This document shows, piece by piece, positions 8,408 through 16,866 of a DNA stretch of 64,000 nt. Position 1 is the first letter of the stretch. Every line of letters begins with the position of its first letter. The notes under the pieces are model-generated. The model was not told the DNA's origin, searched no databases, and saw only the letters and a program-made list of their open reading frames with translations. Source of the stretch: Candidatus Micrarchaeota archaeon (GTDB lineage Archaea; Micrarchaeota; Micrarchaeia; Micrarchaeales; Micrarchaeaceae). Position numbers and translations under genes: made by a program. Location of the stretch: NCBI GenBank assembly GCA_028866575.1, contig JAGWHU010000005.1:1-64000 (forward strand). The letters run 5' to 3'.

Positions 8408-8892
8408 TGATAAGGAGCAGCAAGCCTAAAAGGCAGCGATTCTTCAGGTTCAATGCGCCGCTGCACGTGAGGCAGCATTTCCTGCATTCGCACATTGACA
8501 AGCAGCTCAGGAAGAGGCTTAGCATCAAGAGGTCTGCGGTGCAGATATCAAAAGGGGATACGGTAAAGGTAATGGCAGGCAAGAACAAGGGCAAGAGCGG
8601 CAAGGTCATAAGGGTGAACCTAAGGACAGGCAAGGTGAGCATAGACACGTTTACGAAGAAAAACGCCAAGGGCAAGGAGTTCAACATACCCATAAGCGCC
8701 AGCAGCGTTTACATAACGGAACTGAACCTCAACGACAAGGTAAGGGCCGCGAAGCTGAACGTGGCTAGGGTCGTTTCCAAGCCCGAGGTAAAGGAGGCAA
8801 AGATCGAGAAGAAGCCCGAAGAGGAGACCAAGGAGGCAAAGCCGGTGCAGCAGCATGCGCCACACACTATGAGTGAAACGCTAAAAAAATGA
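8407..8892 (+). CDS. rpl24: 50S ribosomal protein uL24
   Basis: uL24 is an assembly initiator of the large subunit. The KOW motif (GDTVKVMAGKNKGKSGKVIRV) is near residue 50 and is preceded by a basic N-terminus (KPKRQRFFRF). The C-terminal 35-40 residues are a charged Lys/Glu-rich extension that is not part of the usual core. The ATG at 8407 overlaps the uL14 stop codon. Confidence 0.96.
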   Translation: MIRSSKPKRQRFFRFNAPLHVRQHFLHSHIDKQLRKRLSIKRSAVQISKGDTVKVMAGKNKGKSGKVIRVNLRTGKVSIDTFTKKNAKGKEFNIPISASSVYITELNLNDKVRAAKLNVARVVSKPEVKEAKIEKKPEEETKEAKPVQQHAPHTMSETLKK

Positions 8893-8896
8893 TATC

Positions 8897-9568
8897 ATGG
8901 CAAAAAAAGGTAGTAGCAGTCACATAAAGAGGCTCGACGCGCCAAAGTACTTCGCGATACACAGGAAGGAGCACAAGTACGTGATAAAGCAGAATCCTGG
9001 GAGGCACACGCTCATGAAATCGGTGGCGCTTTCGCTGCTTGTAAACAAGATGGAGCTTGCGGGGACAAGATCCGAATCCAACAGGATAATAGGCGAGGGC
9101 AACATAAGCGTGAACGGCAAACAGGTAAGGGAGCCAAAGTTCCCGGTCGGGCTCAATGACGTTATAAGCGCTGCGGAAAGCACCTACATGATCGGGATCG
9201 ACAGGAAGGGGCACGTGCAGCTTGAAAAGATGGACAAGCCCAAGGCTCAGGTTTACAAGGTCATAGGCAAGTACATGAGCAAGGGCAAGCAGATAATGCT
9301 CAGGCTTCATGACGGGAAGTCGATAAAGGGAAGCGCTGATGCGAAGGTGAACGATTCGGTAATGCTATCAAACGGCGGTATCTCCAAGGTGATGAAGCTT
9401 GGGATCGGATCGCGATGCGAGGTCATAGACGGGGTGCACGTCGGCACAATAGGCACCATCAAGGGCATAAGCGAGGGCAACATGCACAAGCAGAAGTCGG
9501 TGAGCGTGGAGCCGCAGAGCGGCGAGCAGTTCGAGACGCTAGTCAAGAACATAATAATAGTGGAATGA
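8897..9568 (+). CDS. rps4e: 30S ribosomal protein eS4
   Basis: The 223-aa protein has the eS4 order: an N-terminal block (HIKRLDAPKYFAI), an S4-type RNA-binding region (EGNISVNGKQVREPKFPVGL), the central domain and a C-terminal KOW segment (VIDGVHVGTIGTIKGI). It is found in Archaea and eukaryotes only. It lies four bases after uL24 and five bases before uL5. Confidence 0.96.
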   Translation: MAKKGSSSHIKRLDAPKYFAIHRKEHKYVIKQNPGRHTLMKSVALSLLVNKMELAGTRSESNRIIGEGNISVNGKQVREPKFPVGLNDVISAAESTYMIGIDRKGHVQLEKMDKPKAQVYKVIGKYMSKGKQIMLRLHDGKSIKGSADAKVNDSVMLSNGGISKVMKLGIGSRCEVIDGVHVGTIGTIKGISEGNMHKQKSVSVEPQSGEQFETLVKNIIIVE

Positions 9569-9573
9569 TTCAG

Positions 9574-10101
9574 ATGGATCACAAGAACGTAATGCAGGAG
9601 GTGATTATAAGCAAGGTAGTCATAAACATAGGCACCGGCAGCAATGATCAGATGCAATTGGGCGCAAGGAAGCTGATAGAGACGATAACCGGAAGGAAGC
9701 CTGCGGACGAGCTGTCAAGGACAAGGAACCCGTCGTTCAGGATAGCGAAGGGGCAGAAGATAGGCGCTTTCGTGACTGTGCGCGGAGAGGATGCGAAGAG
9801 GCTTGCCAAGAGGCTGTTCGATGCTGTTGACAACAAGGTGAAATTGGAATCCGTAACGAGCAACAGCCTGAGCTTCGGAATACCCGAATACATAGACATA
9901 AGCGGAGTCAAGTACGACCCGAGCGTGGGCATGCTCGGGATGAACGTCAACGTTTCCTTCAAGAGGAGGGGCATACGGGTGGCGCAGAAGAAGATAAAGA
10001 GGGCGAAGATACCCGCAAGGCACAGGATGGTAACAAGGGAGGAGATACTTGATTACATTAAAGATGAATTCAACGTGAAGCAGATCGAGCAAGTGAGCTG
10101 A
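9574..10101 (+). CDS. rpl5: 50S ribosomal protein uL5
   Basis: uL5 binds 5S rRNA. Conserved blocks include VVINIGTGSNDQ near residue 15, the ARKLIETITGRKP segment, FGIPEYIDISGVKYDP and FKRRGIRVAQKK. The open frame extends upstream into eS4, but homology starts at the ATG at 9574, giving 175 aa. Its stop codon overlaps the ATG of uS14 by one base. Confidence 0.96.
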   Translation: MDHKNVMQEVIISKVVINIGTGSNDQMQLGARKLIETITGRKPADELSRTRNPSFRIAKGQKIGAFVTVRGEDAKRLAKRLFDAVDNKVKLESVTSNSLSFGIPEYIDISGVKYDPSVGMLGMNVNVSFKRRGIRVAQKKIKRAKIPARHRMVTREEILDYIKDEFNVKQIEQVS

Positions 10102-10259
10102 TGAAAGTTAGATTGGAAGAAAAATTCAAGGGCAAGGGAATACGCAAGTGCAAGATATGCGGAGGGGCGAGAGGCCTCATAAGGTCGCACAACCTCTACA
10201 TATGCAGGAGATGCTTCAGGGAAGTGGCAAGGGACATCGGATTCAAGAAGTATGGTTGA
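10101..10259 (+). CDS. rps14: 30S ribosomal protein uS14
   Basis: This 52-aa zinc-ribbon protein reads MKVRLEEKFKG..., with a CKICGGARG knuckle followed by CRRCFREVARDIGFKKYG. Both CxxC pairs are intact, so it should bind zinc. Length and ending are typical of archaeal uS14. It starts at the last base of uL5 and ends five bases before uS8. Confidence 0.96.
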   Translation: MKVRLEEKFKGKGIRKCKICGGARGLIRSHNLYICRRCFREVARDIGFKKYG

Positions 10260-10264
10260 TTTTA

Positions 10265-10645
10265 ATGGACAGGTTCGCTGACGCTATAAACAAGATAAAG
10301 ACCAACGAGCGCATAGGAAGGATGGAGTGCAGCTTGTACTCAACAAAGCTCCTCAAGACCGTGCTCGAGGTAATGAAGAGGGAATCGTACATAAACGGCT
10401 ACGAGGAATACTCGGAGAAAAGGATAAAGAAGCTAAAGGTCGCGTTATCCAACAGGATAAACAGCATAGGAGTCATAAAGCCCAGGTACTCTGTCCATAG
10501 CGACATGATACAAAAATACGAGGCAAGGTACATACCGAGCAAGGACTTCGGGATATTGATACTCACTACCCCGCAGGGCATAATGACGAACAGGGAGGCG
10601 AGGCAGAAGGGCATAGGAGGAAGGTTGTTGGCATATGTCTACTGA
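10265..10645 (+). CDS. rps8: 30S ribosomal protein uS8
   Basis: The 126-aa uS8 starts MDRFADAINKIKTNE and ends with the conserved block TTPQGIMTNREARQKGIGGRLLAYVY in shortened form. It is a primary 16S rRNA binder. The upstream open frame overlaps uS14 and is ignored. The end overlaps the start of uL6 by 11 bases, a tighter overlap than elsewhere in the operon. Confidence 0.96.
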   Translation: MDRFADAINKIKTNERIGRMECSLYSTKLLKTVLEVMKRESYINGYEEYSEKRIKKLKVALSNRINSIGVIKPRYSVHSDMIQKYEARYIPSKDFGILILTTPQGIMTNREARQKGIGGRLLAYVY

Positions 10646-11174
10646 AAACAAACCGATAAAAATAGCAATACCGCAGGGCGTAGAGGTAGAGGTAAAAGGC
10701 AACGACATAATCATCAAGGGCAGCCTGGGCGCCAACACCAGGAGATTCAACGATTCGCTCATCAAGGTCAAGAAGGAAGGCAACGAGATAGTAATGGAAA
10801 CGGTGAAGGAGCGGGGACTGGTGAAGAAGGCGCAGAAAGTGGAAAACGCGTTCAGGAAGGAGCTGGAGAACGACATGAAGGGCGTAAACCAGTACTTCGA
10901 GAGGAACATGAGGATGGTTTTCGCGCATTTCCCGATAAACGTGGAGGTCAAGGGGGACAGGCTCAACATAAACAACATAATAGGCGAAAGGGTCCCGAGG
11001 GTTTCGAAGATCGTGGGCAGCACCAAGATAGAATCCAAGGGCCAGAACGTCAGGATATACGGAACCAGCATCGATGACGTGTCCCAGACAGCGGCTAACA
11101 TAAGGCTTGCATGCAGGATACGCAACAAGGACAGCAGGGTATTCCAGGATGGGCTTTACTACGAGATAGAGTGA
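10635..11174 (+). CDS. rpl6: 50S ribosomal protein uL6
   Basis: uL6 sits near the factor-binding centre. The 179-aa protein shows IAIPQGVEVEVKGNDIIIKG near residue 8, the two-domain repeat, and the end IRNKDSRVFQDGLYY, which matches archaeal and eukaryotic uL6/L9. It starts 11 bases inside uS8. Confidence 0.96.
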   Translation: MSTENKPIKIAIPQGVEVEVKGNDIIIKGSLGANTRRFNDSLIKVKKEGNEIVMETVKERGLVKKAQKVENAFRKELENDMKGVNQYFERNMRMVFAHFPINVEVKGDRLNINNIIGERVPRVSKIVGSTKIESKGQNVRIYGTSIDDVSQTAANIRLACRIRNKDSRVFQDGLYYEIE

Positions 11175-11179
11175 TACTC

Positions 11180-11551
11180 ATGAAAATAAAAAAGAAGGGG
11201 CATCCGACATTCAGCATACCGAATTACGGGGCAAAGAAGAGGAAGAGGGTATTGCCCAGGTGGAGGAAGCAGCGAGGGATAGACAACAAGAAGAGGATAA
11301 AGAAGAGCTTCATGGGGGCCGAGCCCACAATAGGCTACAAGAACCCCGACGCATTGCAGGGCGTGAGGGCAAACGGCAGGAGGATAATGCTGGTGCACAA
11401 CCCGGAGGAGCTGAAGATGCTCATAGGTAAGAAGATGCTTGGCGGGTATGACGTGACCATAGCCAAGAGCGTCTCTGCAAGGAAGAGGATAGCGATAACC
11501 GAGATCGCCATAAAGGAGAAGGTAAACATAACCAACGGTGCCTACAAATGA
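11180..11551 (+). CDS. rpl32e: 50S ribosomal protein eL32
   Basis: eL32 of 123 aa. The signature is PRWRKQRGIDNKKR followed by GYKNPDALQGVRANGR and the C-terminal IAKSVSARKRIAITEIA. The longer open frame that begins at 11111 overlaps uL6; homology starts at the ATG at 11180. Its stop overlaps the eL19 start (ATGA). Confidence 0.95.
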   Translation: MKIKKKGHPTFSIPNYGAKKRKRVLPRWRKQRGIDNKKRIKKSFMGAEPTIGYKNPDALQGVRANGRRIMLVHNPEELKMLIGKKMLGGYDVTIAKSVSARKRIAITEIAIKEKVNITNGAYK

Positions 11552-12021
11552 GCGTTAGACTGACAAAAAGGATAGCAAGCGAGCTTCTAGGAAGGGGCAC
11601 GAGCAACGTAAGGATAAAGCCGGACTCCATAAAGGAGGCGGAGAAGGCGATAACAAGGGAGGATGTAAGGGCCCTCGTGAAGAGCGGAGGCATTTATGTC
11701 ATAAAGAAGAAGCACAACATCAGCGCCTATTCAAAGGTGCTCAACGAAAAGAGGAGGAAGGGAAGAAGGAGAGGCATGGGAAGGAGAAAGGGTACGAAAT
11801 CAGCCAGGGGCATCCTTGAATACAAGAAGAAGGTGCGCGGGCAGAGGAGGATGCTGAAGGCCCTGAAGGGTGAAAAGCTCATAGAAAACGAAAGGTTCAA
11901 GAAGTACTACGCCCTGGTCAAGGGGGGCAACTTCGCGAGCAAGGCCTCGCTCCTCAGCCACATACGCAACGAGGGCCTTGAGATAAGCGAGGATAAGGCG
12001 AAAGAACTGAGACACGTGTGA
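11548..12021 (+). CDS. rpl19e: 50S ribosomal protein eL19
   Basis: eL19 of 157 aa. The N-terminal block LTKRIASELLGRGTSNVRI and the very basic GRRRGMGRRKGTKSARG stretch near residue 75 are diagnostic. It is helical and contacts both subunits. The ATG overlaps the eL32 stop by four bases. Confidence 0.95.
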   Translation: MSVRLTKRIASELLGRGTSNVRIKPDSIKEAEKAITREDVRALVKSGGIYVIKKKHNISAYSKVLNEKRRKGRRRGMGRRKGTKSARGILEYKKKVRGQRRMLKALKGEKLIENERFKKYYALVKGGNFASKASLLSHIRNEGLEISEDKAKELRHV

Positions 12022-12026
12022 TATTG

Positions 12027-12590
12027 ATGCACAAGGTTATAAGGCACAGGAGAAAATCGGCAAGGACGAACTACAGGAAAAGGATAGCCTCGCTCAAGGG
12101 GGGAATGGACAGGGTAGTGGTAAGGAAGAGCAACAAGGCGATAAGCATGCAGGTGGTCGAGTACAGCATAAGCGGAGACAAGGTAGTTGCGAGCGCCAAT
12201 TCACGTGAACTGAAGGCCATTGGATGGGAGCCCAGGTGCAACACACCCACAGCTTACCTTACCGGGATGCTGCTAGCCAAGAAGGTGGGCGCCAGGAAGG
12301 ACAGGATACCGGATTTCGTGCTTGACATAGGATTGTACAGGCCGGTAAAGGGATCTGTCATATTCGCCGCTGCAAAGGGGTTCAAGGACAGCGATGCGGG
12401 ACTCAATTTACATGCTAACATAGAATTTGACAGCGGAAGGCTGTCAGGAAAGCACATTTCCGATTATGCTGGGAGCCTCAAGGAAGAGAAATACAAGGAG
12501 AGGTTCTCCTCTTACGCTAAATCGGGGTTCGATGCAAAGGACATAACAAAGAAGTTCGAATCCGTGAAGAAGGAACTGGCAAGCAAGTGA
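12027..12590 (+). CDS. rpl18: 50S ribosomal protein uL18
   Basis: uL18 binds 5S rRNA together with uL5. The 187-aa protein has the archaeal N-terminus (RRKSARTNYRKRIASLKGG), the central AYLTGMLLAKK and DIGLYRPVKGSVIFAAAKG blocks and a C-terminal extension rich in Lys and Glu. The ATG at 12027 is used rather than an in-frame GTG nine bases earlier. Confidence 0.95.
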   Translation: MHKVIRHRRKSARTNYRKRIASLKGGMDRVVVRKSNKAISMQVVEYSISGDKVVASANSRELKAIGWEPRCNTPTAYLTGMLLAKKVGARKDRIPDFVLDIGLYRPVKGSVIFAAAKGFKDSDAGLNLHANIEFDSGRLSGKHISDYAGSLKEEKYKERFSSYAKSGFDAKDITKKFESVKKELASK

Positions 12591-12594
12591 TATT

Positions 12595-13278
12595 TTGATA
12601 AGAAGAAAAAGATACGATTCAGGGGGCAATGCGGAAAGGGAGAGGGAGCGCATAAGGATGAGCGTTGAGACATGGGAGCCCAAGACAGAGCTGGGGAAGG
12701 AGGTAAAGTCGAAGACCGTGACATCAATAGACCAGATATTCCATGACGGGAAGGTGATAGAGGAGCCGGAGATAATAGACGCGCTGCTCCCGGACCTCAA
12801 GAATGAGGTAATAGAGATAGCTAGCGTCCAGCGAATGACGAAGAACAACAGGAAGCAGAAATTCCGCGCAACTGCGATAGTCGGGGACGGAAAGGGGCAC
12901 ATCGGAGTGGGCTCCGGAAAGGACGCGGAAGTAAAGGCAGCCATAGAAAGCGCGATAATAGACGCGAAGAGCAACGTAATACCGATCATAATGGGGTGCG
13001 GCTCGTGGCAGTGCAACTGCGGCACCAAGCACAGCCTTCCGTTCAAGGTAAGCGGGAGGTGCGGGAGCGTCGACGTGATACTGAAGCCAGCTCCAAGAGG
13101 GCTTGGAGTAGTTGCAAGCACACCGGTAAAAAGGCTGCTGGAGCTTGCGGGAGTCAAGGATGCATGGACTTTTTCAAAGGGCAGGACAAGGGCCCGTTAC
13201 AATACGGTAGTAGCAGTTTACAGGGCGCTTGGCAGCATAAACGAGATGAAGAACATATCTGAAAGCCTTGTGGAATGA
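12595..13278 (+). CDS. rps5: 30S ribosomal protein uS5
   Basis: uS5 of 227 aa. The S5 double-stranded RNA-binding domain is clear (TAIVGDGKGHIGVGSGKDAEVKAAI in shortened form), followed by the GRCGSVDVILKPAPRGLGVVAS block. The start is TTG at 12595; ATG at 12658 is an alternative that begins just before the conserved WEPKTELG. In most archaea uL30, uL15 and secY follow; here an exosome gene follows instead. Confidence 0.95.
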   Translation: MIRRKRYDSGGNAERERERIRMSVETWEPKTELGKEVKSKTVTSIDQIFHDGKVIEEPEIIDALLPDLKNEVIEIASVQRMTKNNRKQKFRATAIVGDGKGHIGVGSGKDAEVKAAIESAIIDAKSNVIPIIMGCGSWQCNCGTKHSLPFKVSGRCGSVDVILKPAPRGLGVVASTPVKRLLELAGVKDAWTFSKGRTRARYNTVVAVYRALGSINEMKNISESLVE

Positions 13279-13282
13279 TTTT

Positions 13283-13909
13283 ATGGAAAATGGAATATTT
13301 GTTACGCCTGGGGAAAAGATCGCAACAGAGGAGGAATTCGCCGCAGGAAGCAACACCTACGTTGAGAATGGCATGATATATTCTGCTGTTGTCGGCAAGG
13401 TGCTCAAGTCGGAGGGGTCCGTAGGAGTCTCAACAGCGGCGAGGGAGATAATACTCATAGGTAAGGATACGCTGGTGATCGGGATTGTAACCGATGACAT
13501 GAAGAACGTGACGTTCGTGAAGCTTGACGACATAAACATAGAGCGCAAGGACTACCTTGCATTGAAGGACGGGAAGATAGTCGCGCCGAAACCGAGGATG
13601 GGCCGCTTCGACAGGGGCCCCAGGGGCAGGTTCGATGACAACAAGTTCAGCGAGCAGAAAAGGGAAAAGCCATGCGGCGTAGGCGACGTCATATTGGCAA
13701 GGGTGCAGTACAACGACAAGGATTCGTATACGCTTTCGCTTTTCGGGAGGGAAACAGGGGTCATATACGCCAGGTGCGAGCTGTGCGGAGGGGAGGTCGA
13801 GCAAAAAGGAGAAGGACTGCTTTCCTGCACTGAATGCAGTCACAAGGAGCGCAGGAAGCTTAGCGAGCTCTACAACAAGCCCGCGGAGATACAAAAACTA
13901 TTTGCATGA
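13283..13909 (+). CDS. csl4: exosome subunit Csl4
   Basis: Csl4 caps the archaeal RNA exosome and helps recruit substrates. The 208-aa protein has an N-terminal strand-rich domain (FVTPGEKIATEEEF), an S1-type domain (about residues 65-165, with a Gly/Arg/Asp-rich loop GRFDRGPRGRF) and a C-terminal zinc ribbon with CELCGG and CTECS. It starts four bases after uS5 and probably belongs to the same operon, joining translation and RNA decay. Confidence 0.92.
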   Translation: MENGIFVTPGEKIATEEEFAAGSNTYVENGMIYSAVVGKVLKSEGSVGVSTAAREIILIGKDTLVIGIVTDDMKNVTFVKLDDINIERKDYLALKDGKIVAPKPRMGRFDRGPRGRFDDNKFSEQKREKPCGVGDVILARVQYNDKDSYTLSLFGRETGVIYARCELCGGEVEQKGEGLLSCTECSHKERRKLSELYNKPAEIQKLFA

Positions 13910-13920
13910 TTGGTGGTTGA

Positions 13921-14202
13921 TTGAAAATAAAAGTATTGAAGGATGAGAGCAAGGAGCTAATGATAGAATTCGACACTAAGGACCTTACAATACCGGACCT
14001 CATAGCAAATGCGCTGGTGAACGAGGATGATACGGAGTTCGCAGGGGTATCCAAGGACCATCCCGAAACTGGGAATGCGGTACTGGTGCTCAAGAGCAAG
14101 AAAACAGCAAAGACGGAATTGCTGAAGGCAATCGGAAGGCTTGACGAGCAGTTCGCAGACCTGAAGTCCCAGATTTCCTCGTCCAAGAAGAAGGCAAAAT
14201 AA
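13921..14202 (+). CDS. rpoL: DNA-directed RNA polymerase subunit L (Rpo11)
   Basis: Rpo11 pairs with Rpo3 to build the polymerase assembly platform. The 93-aa protein has the family motifs ELMIEFDTKDLTIPDLIANAL and the FAGVSKDHPETG loop (usually YAGYRVDHP-like). It starts with TTG, 12 bases after csl4. The Lys/Ser-rich tail is a little longer than usual. Confidence 0.93.
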   Translation: MKIKVLKDESKELMIEFDTKDLTIPDLIANALVNEDDTEFAGVSKDHPETGNAVLVLKSKKTAKTELLKAIGRLDEQFADLKSQISSSKKKAK

Positions 14203-14274
14203 CCTGTTTTTACTATTTTGGGTTCCATGCTCGGAACTGAAAATATATGTATTAGCTAGTGGTAAGTATACCTT

Positions 14275-14829
14275 ATGAAAAGCGGGATAAGGTATCTTGC
14301 AATAGCCAGCGGGCCGATAAAAAACCGCAAGGATACAATACTCATAGGCATAGTCTTTCGCAACGGGTACATTGAAGGATTGCTGTCCACGAGGATAACC
14401 GTGGATGGGACAGACGCAACGGGAAAGATAACTAAGATGGTAAGGAAGTCGAGGTTCAGGGACCAAATAAGGATGATTTTATTCAATGGAATAGCCCTTG
14501 CAGGCCTTAACGTAATAAATCCAAACGCGATTGAGAAGGCACTTGGAGTTGGTATCGTCATCCTGAACAGGAGGAGGCAGAATCCAAAGGAGCTAACAAA
14601 GGCTCTGGATGGATTTTCAAGGATTACTGGAATAGACACATCAAAAAGGGCGGATATAGTAAGGGATTATTCCAATGTGGAACCCGTAAGGGTTAACGGC
14701 CTGTACATACAAAGCAGACTTGAGAAGCACCACATAAGGAAATTCGCGGAAAGTGCGTTTGAGGCGCTAAGGGTGGCGCACATAATCGCAAGAGGGGTGT
14801 CCACAGGCGAATCCAGGGGGAGGCTCTGA
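14275..14829 (+). CDS. DUF99 family protein (endonuclease V-like fold)
   Basis: DUF99 proteins share the endonuclease V/RNase H-like fold and occur mainly in Archaea, often next to exosome or RNA polymerase genes. This 184-aa protein shows YLAIASGPIKNRKDTILIGIVFRNG at the N-terminus (shortened here), the VDGTDATGKI acidic strand region and the RVNGLYIQSR segment near the C-terminus. Activity is not established. It is downstream of rpoL, separated by a T-rich stretch (about 14206-14217), so it may have its own promoter. Confidence 0.85.
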   Translation: MKSGIRYLAIASGPIKNRKDTILIGIVFRNGYIEGLLSTRITVDGTDATGKITKMVRKSRFRDQIRMILFNGIALAGLNVINPNAIEKALGVGIVILNRRRQNPKELTKALDGFSRITGIDTSKRADIVRDYSNVEPVRVNGLYIQSRLEKHHIRKFAESAFEALRVAHIIARGVSTGESRGRL

Positions 14830-14850
14830 AAATGGCAACAATACGTGCAC

Positions 14851-16324
14851 TCACACATGCCTTCTGAATACGAGCAGGTATGCCATGTAGGATGCGAGGC
14901 CCACTATGACCACGATCAGCGCCGCAAGGGTCATGTATTCCGCAGGCGTAGGAGATGATCCAGATTTCCGGCCAGTTCCAGAAGGTGAGTACTTGAACAG
15001 TCCGACAACATGGTTGTTCGGGGCGCTGAATGTTATGGTGCAGGTGCTCTGAATCGCGAAGCTGTTGTATATAGGCACCCATGTATTATTGGATAGATAG
15101 AATGGTGCAAGCTGTTGGGAGTTTACCCCGCAGTCATATCTCTCTGTCACGTTTATAGTTACATTGTTTCCCGGCGAGGCGCTGAGGTAGAACTCGAATA
15201 GCTCCGAGTAGTTTGCAGGCGGGGGCACCCTGTTGTTCTCGTTCTTTACTAGTATGTTGATCATCCTAGGAGCCGAGAAGTTGCCGCTGATGTTCAACGA
15301 GAGCGCGCCGTTCAGCACTTCAACGCTAGTACTGTTGTTGGCTGATACCACAACCGACACGTTCTCCGATATCGGAATTACTGTAGTAGTCGCAGTCGTG
15401 GACGTGGTGTTGATTGTTGATGTGGTAGTGTTGATTGAAGTCGTCGAGGTGTTTGCCGGAATGATGGACGTTGATGATATAGTTGTGTTTACAGACGTGG
15501 TAGTGGTATTGACAGAAGTGGTTGATGCCGTGGTATTTACCGTAGTGGGCTGCGTTGTCGTGTTAAGCGTTATCGTCGTGGAAGGCGTGGACAATGCGGA
15601 TGTGGTCGTGGTGGTAGAAGTAGTTGATATTGTTGTAGAATACGAGGTTGACGGGCCTGTTGTCGTTGATTGTATTGTCGTTGTATAGGAAACCGATGAG
15701 GTTGATGCGGTTGTCGTTGTTGATGTCTGCGGGATTGTAGTTGTCTGATATGACGTTGAGGAGGTTGACTGTGCTGTAGTGGTTGTCGTGCTGCCGGTAG
15801 TGGTGTAGGATGTCGTAGAACGTGAATACGTTGGCGCCGGTGTCGTATTGCGCGTATGTTGATGATAGTTGGGGTGCTTCTCCAGTAATCGTGTTGCTGA
15901 AGAGGTTTGTCGCCAATGGTGCAAAGCCCATGTATATGATTACATTGCTGCTGGGTAGCATACTGTTAGCATCATTGCCCCTTCCTAGTATTGAGTTTGT
16001 AAGTTCGACCCAGTAGATCGTTCGCGTGGATGTGTTGGTGTTGTTGCTTTCCAGCCATGATGGTATTATGTTGCCGGTTGAATTGAAGAACTCGATGTTC
16101 TGGAGGTTTGCCGACTCTATCGACGTATAATTCATGCTGTTTACCGTTATCATTTCCTGGAACGGCGAAGGAACGTTTGATGTTTGTATGTTGTTTATGG
16201 TTATTGGAACATAGACAACTATACCAGAAGGTACCGTTACTGCGCTTGCGTTTTGTATTATTATAAGTAAAATTGGCAATAAAAGCCATACAATATTAGC
16301 ATACTTCCTCGGATAGGTCATCAA
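14851..16324 (-). pseudogene. Thr-rich DUF2341-type surface protein, split by a frameshift
   Basis: The 5' part (from 16324) encodes a signal peptide (residues 1-28) and a DUF2341-like domain (IPSWLES, VIIYMGFAP, YAQYDTGANVFTFYD). The 3' part, in a frame one base off, encodes a long Thr/Ser stalk, a domain with an NCxxx-poor, N-glycosylation-rich pattern, a Cys pair and a C-terminal membrane segment (residues near YMTLAALIVVIVGLASY). The switch must lie near 15805-15825, where the DUF2341 homology stops and the Thr repeats start. Both frames stay open for about 250-360 bases, as expected for a low-complexity repeat. It may be a real disruption, a recoded site or a sequencing error. Confidence 0.75.
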
Positions 16325-16468
16325 CTACAATAGACTGTTAACTTTTAAATTATTTTATGTAAATGGCATAATATGACGTATAAGCGATTTTCGCTAGCCT
16401 TACGGGTATTTGGGCGCTTTATGGGCTTCAATTTCTGGATTGACGCACCAGACCGTGGGCACATAGAA

Positions 16469-16479
16469 TAGATTTATAT
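16469..16479 (+). promoter_or_regulatory. TATA box in the 16325-16602 gap
   Basis: GATTTATATAC lies about 125 bases before the PRC-barrel ATG, so the transcript should carry a leader of roughly 100 bases. The rest of the gap shows no gene. Confidence 0.4.
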
Positions 16480-16602
16480 ACCTTTACATTATATTGATAA
16501 TCAGTTTTGTGTGACGAGAGGTTTGGCCTATCTGAGGGATCAAAACATAAGATTATTAATCTATCCGTTGAATAATATTCAGTACGACTAAAGGTGGCTT
16601 GT

Positions 16603-16854
16603 ATGGTAAAATTCATCATAGCGAAACAGCTTGTAGGGAAGAAAGTGATAACAAACGATGGTTTTGATCTGGGAAGGTTCGTGGATGCGGAGATAAGCAA
16701 GGTAACCGGCAAACTCAACAATTTGCTAGTTGAGCCGGATCCTGACAGCTCATTGGCCAACAAGATAAAGAGCGATGAAGATCAGATAAAAGTTCCCTAT
16801 AATTCCGTTATGGCTGTTAACGACTACATAGTTGTTGACAGGAAGAATCTCTAA
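16603..16854 (+). CDS. PRC-barrel domain protein
   Basis: The 83-aa protein is a single PRC-barrel (KQLVGKKVITNDGFDLGRFVDAE, LVEPDPDSS, VPYNSVMAVNDYIVV). Small archaeal PRC-barrel proteins are common and several have been linked to cell division and to RNA-related functions. A strong ribosome-binding site (AAGGTGG, 16591-16597) precedes the ATG. It lies 12 bases before rnhB and probably shares its transcript. Confidence 0.88.
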   Translation: MVKFIIAKQLVGKKVITNDGFDLGRFVDAEISKVTGKLNNLLVEPDPDSSLANKIKSDEDQIKVPYNSVMAVNDYIVVDRKNL

Positions 16855-16866
16855 CTTCTTGCAGTT

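Noticed and set aside
15233-15688. Plus-strand open frame of 151 aa rich in Val and Asp
   Set aside because: It is the mirror of the Thr-codon repeats of the surface protein on the minus strand; no promoter or homology supports it.
16500-16560. C/D-box small RNA in the leader before the PRC-barrel gene
   Set aside because: A GTGACGA-like C box and CTGA are present, but the C box has a mismatch and the second box pair is missing.
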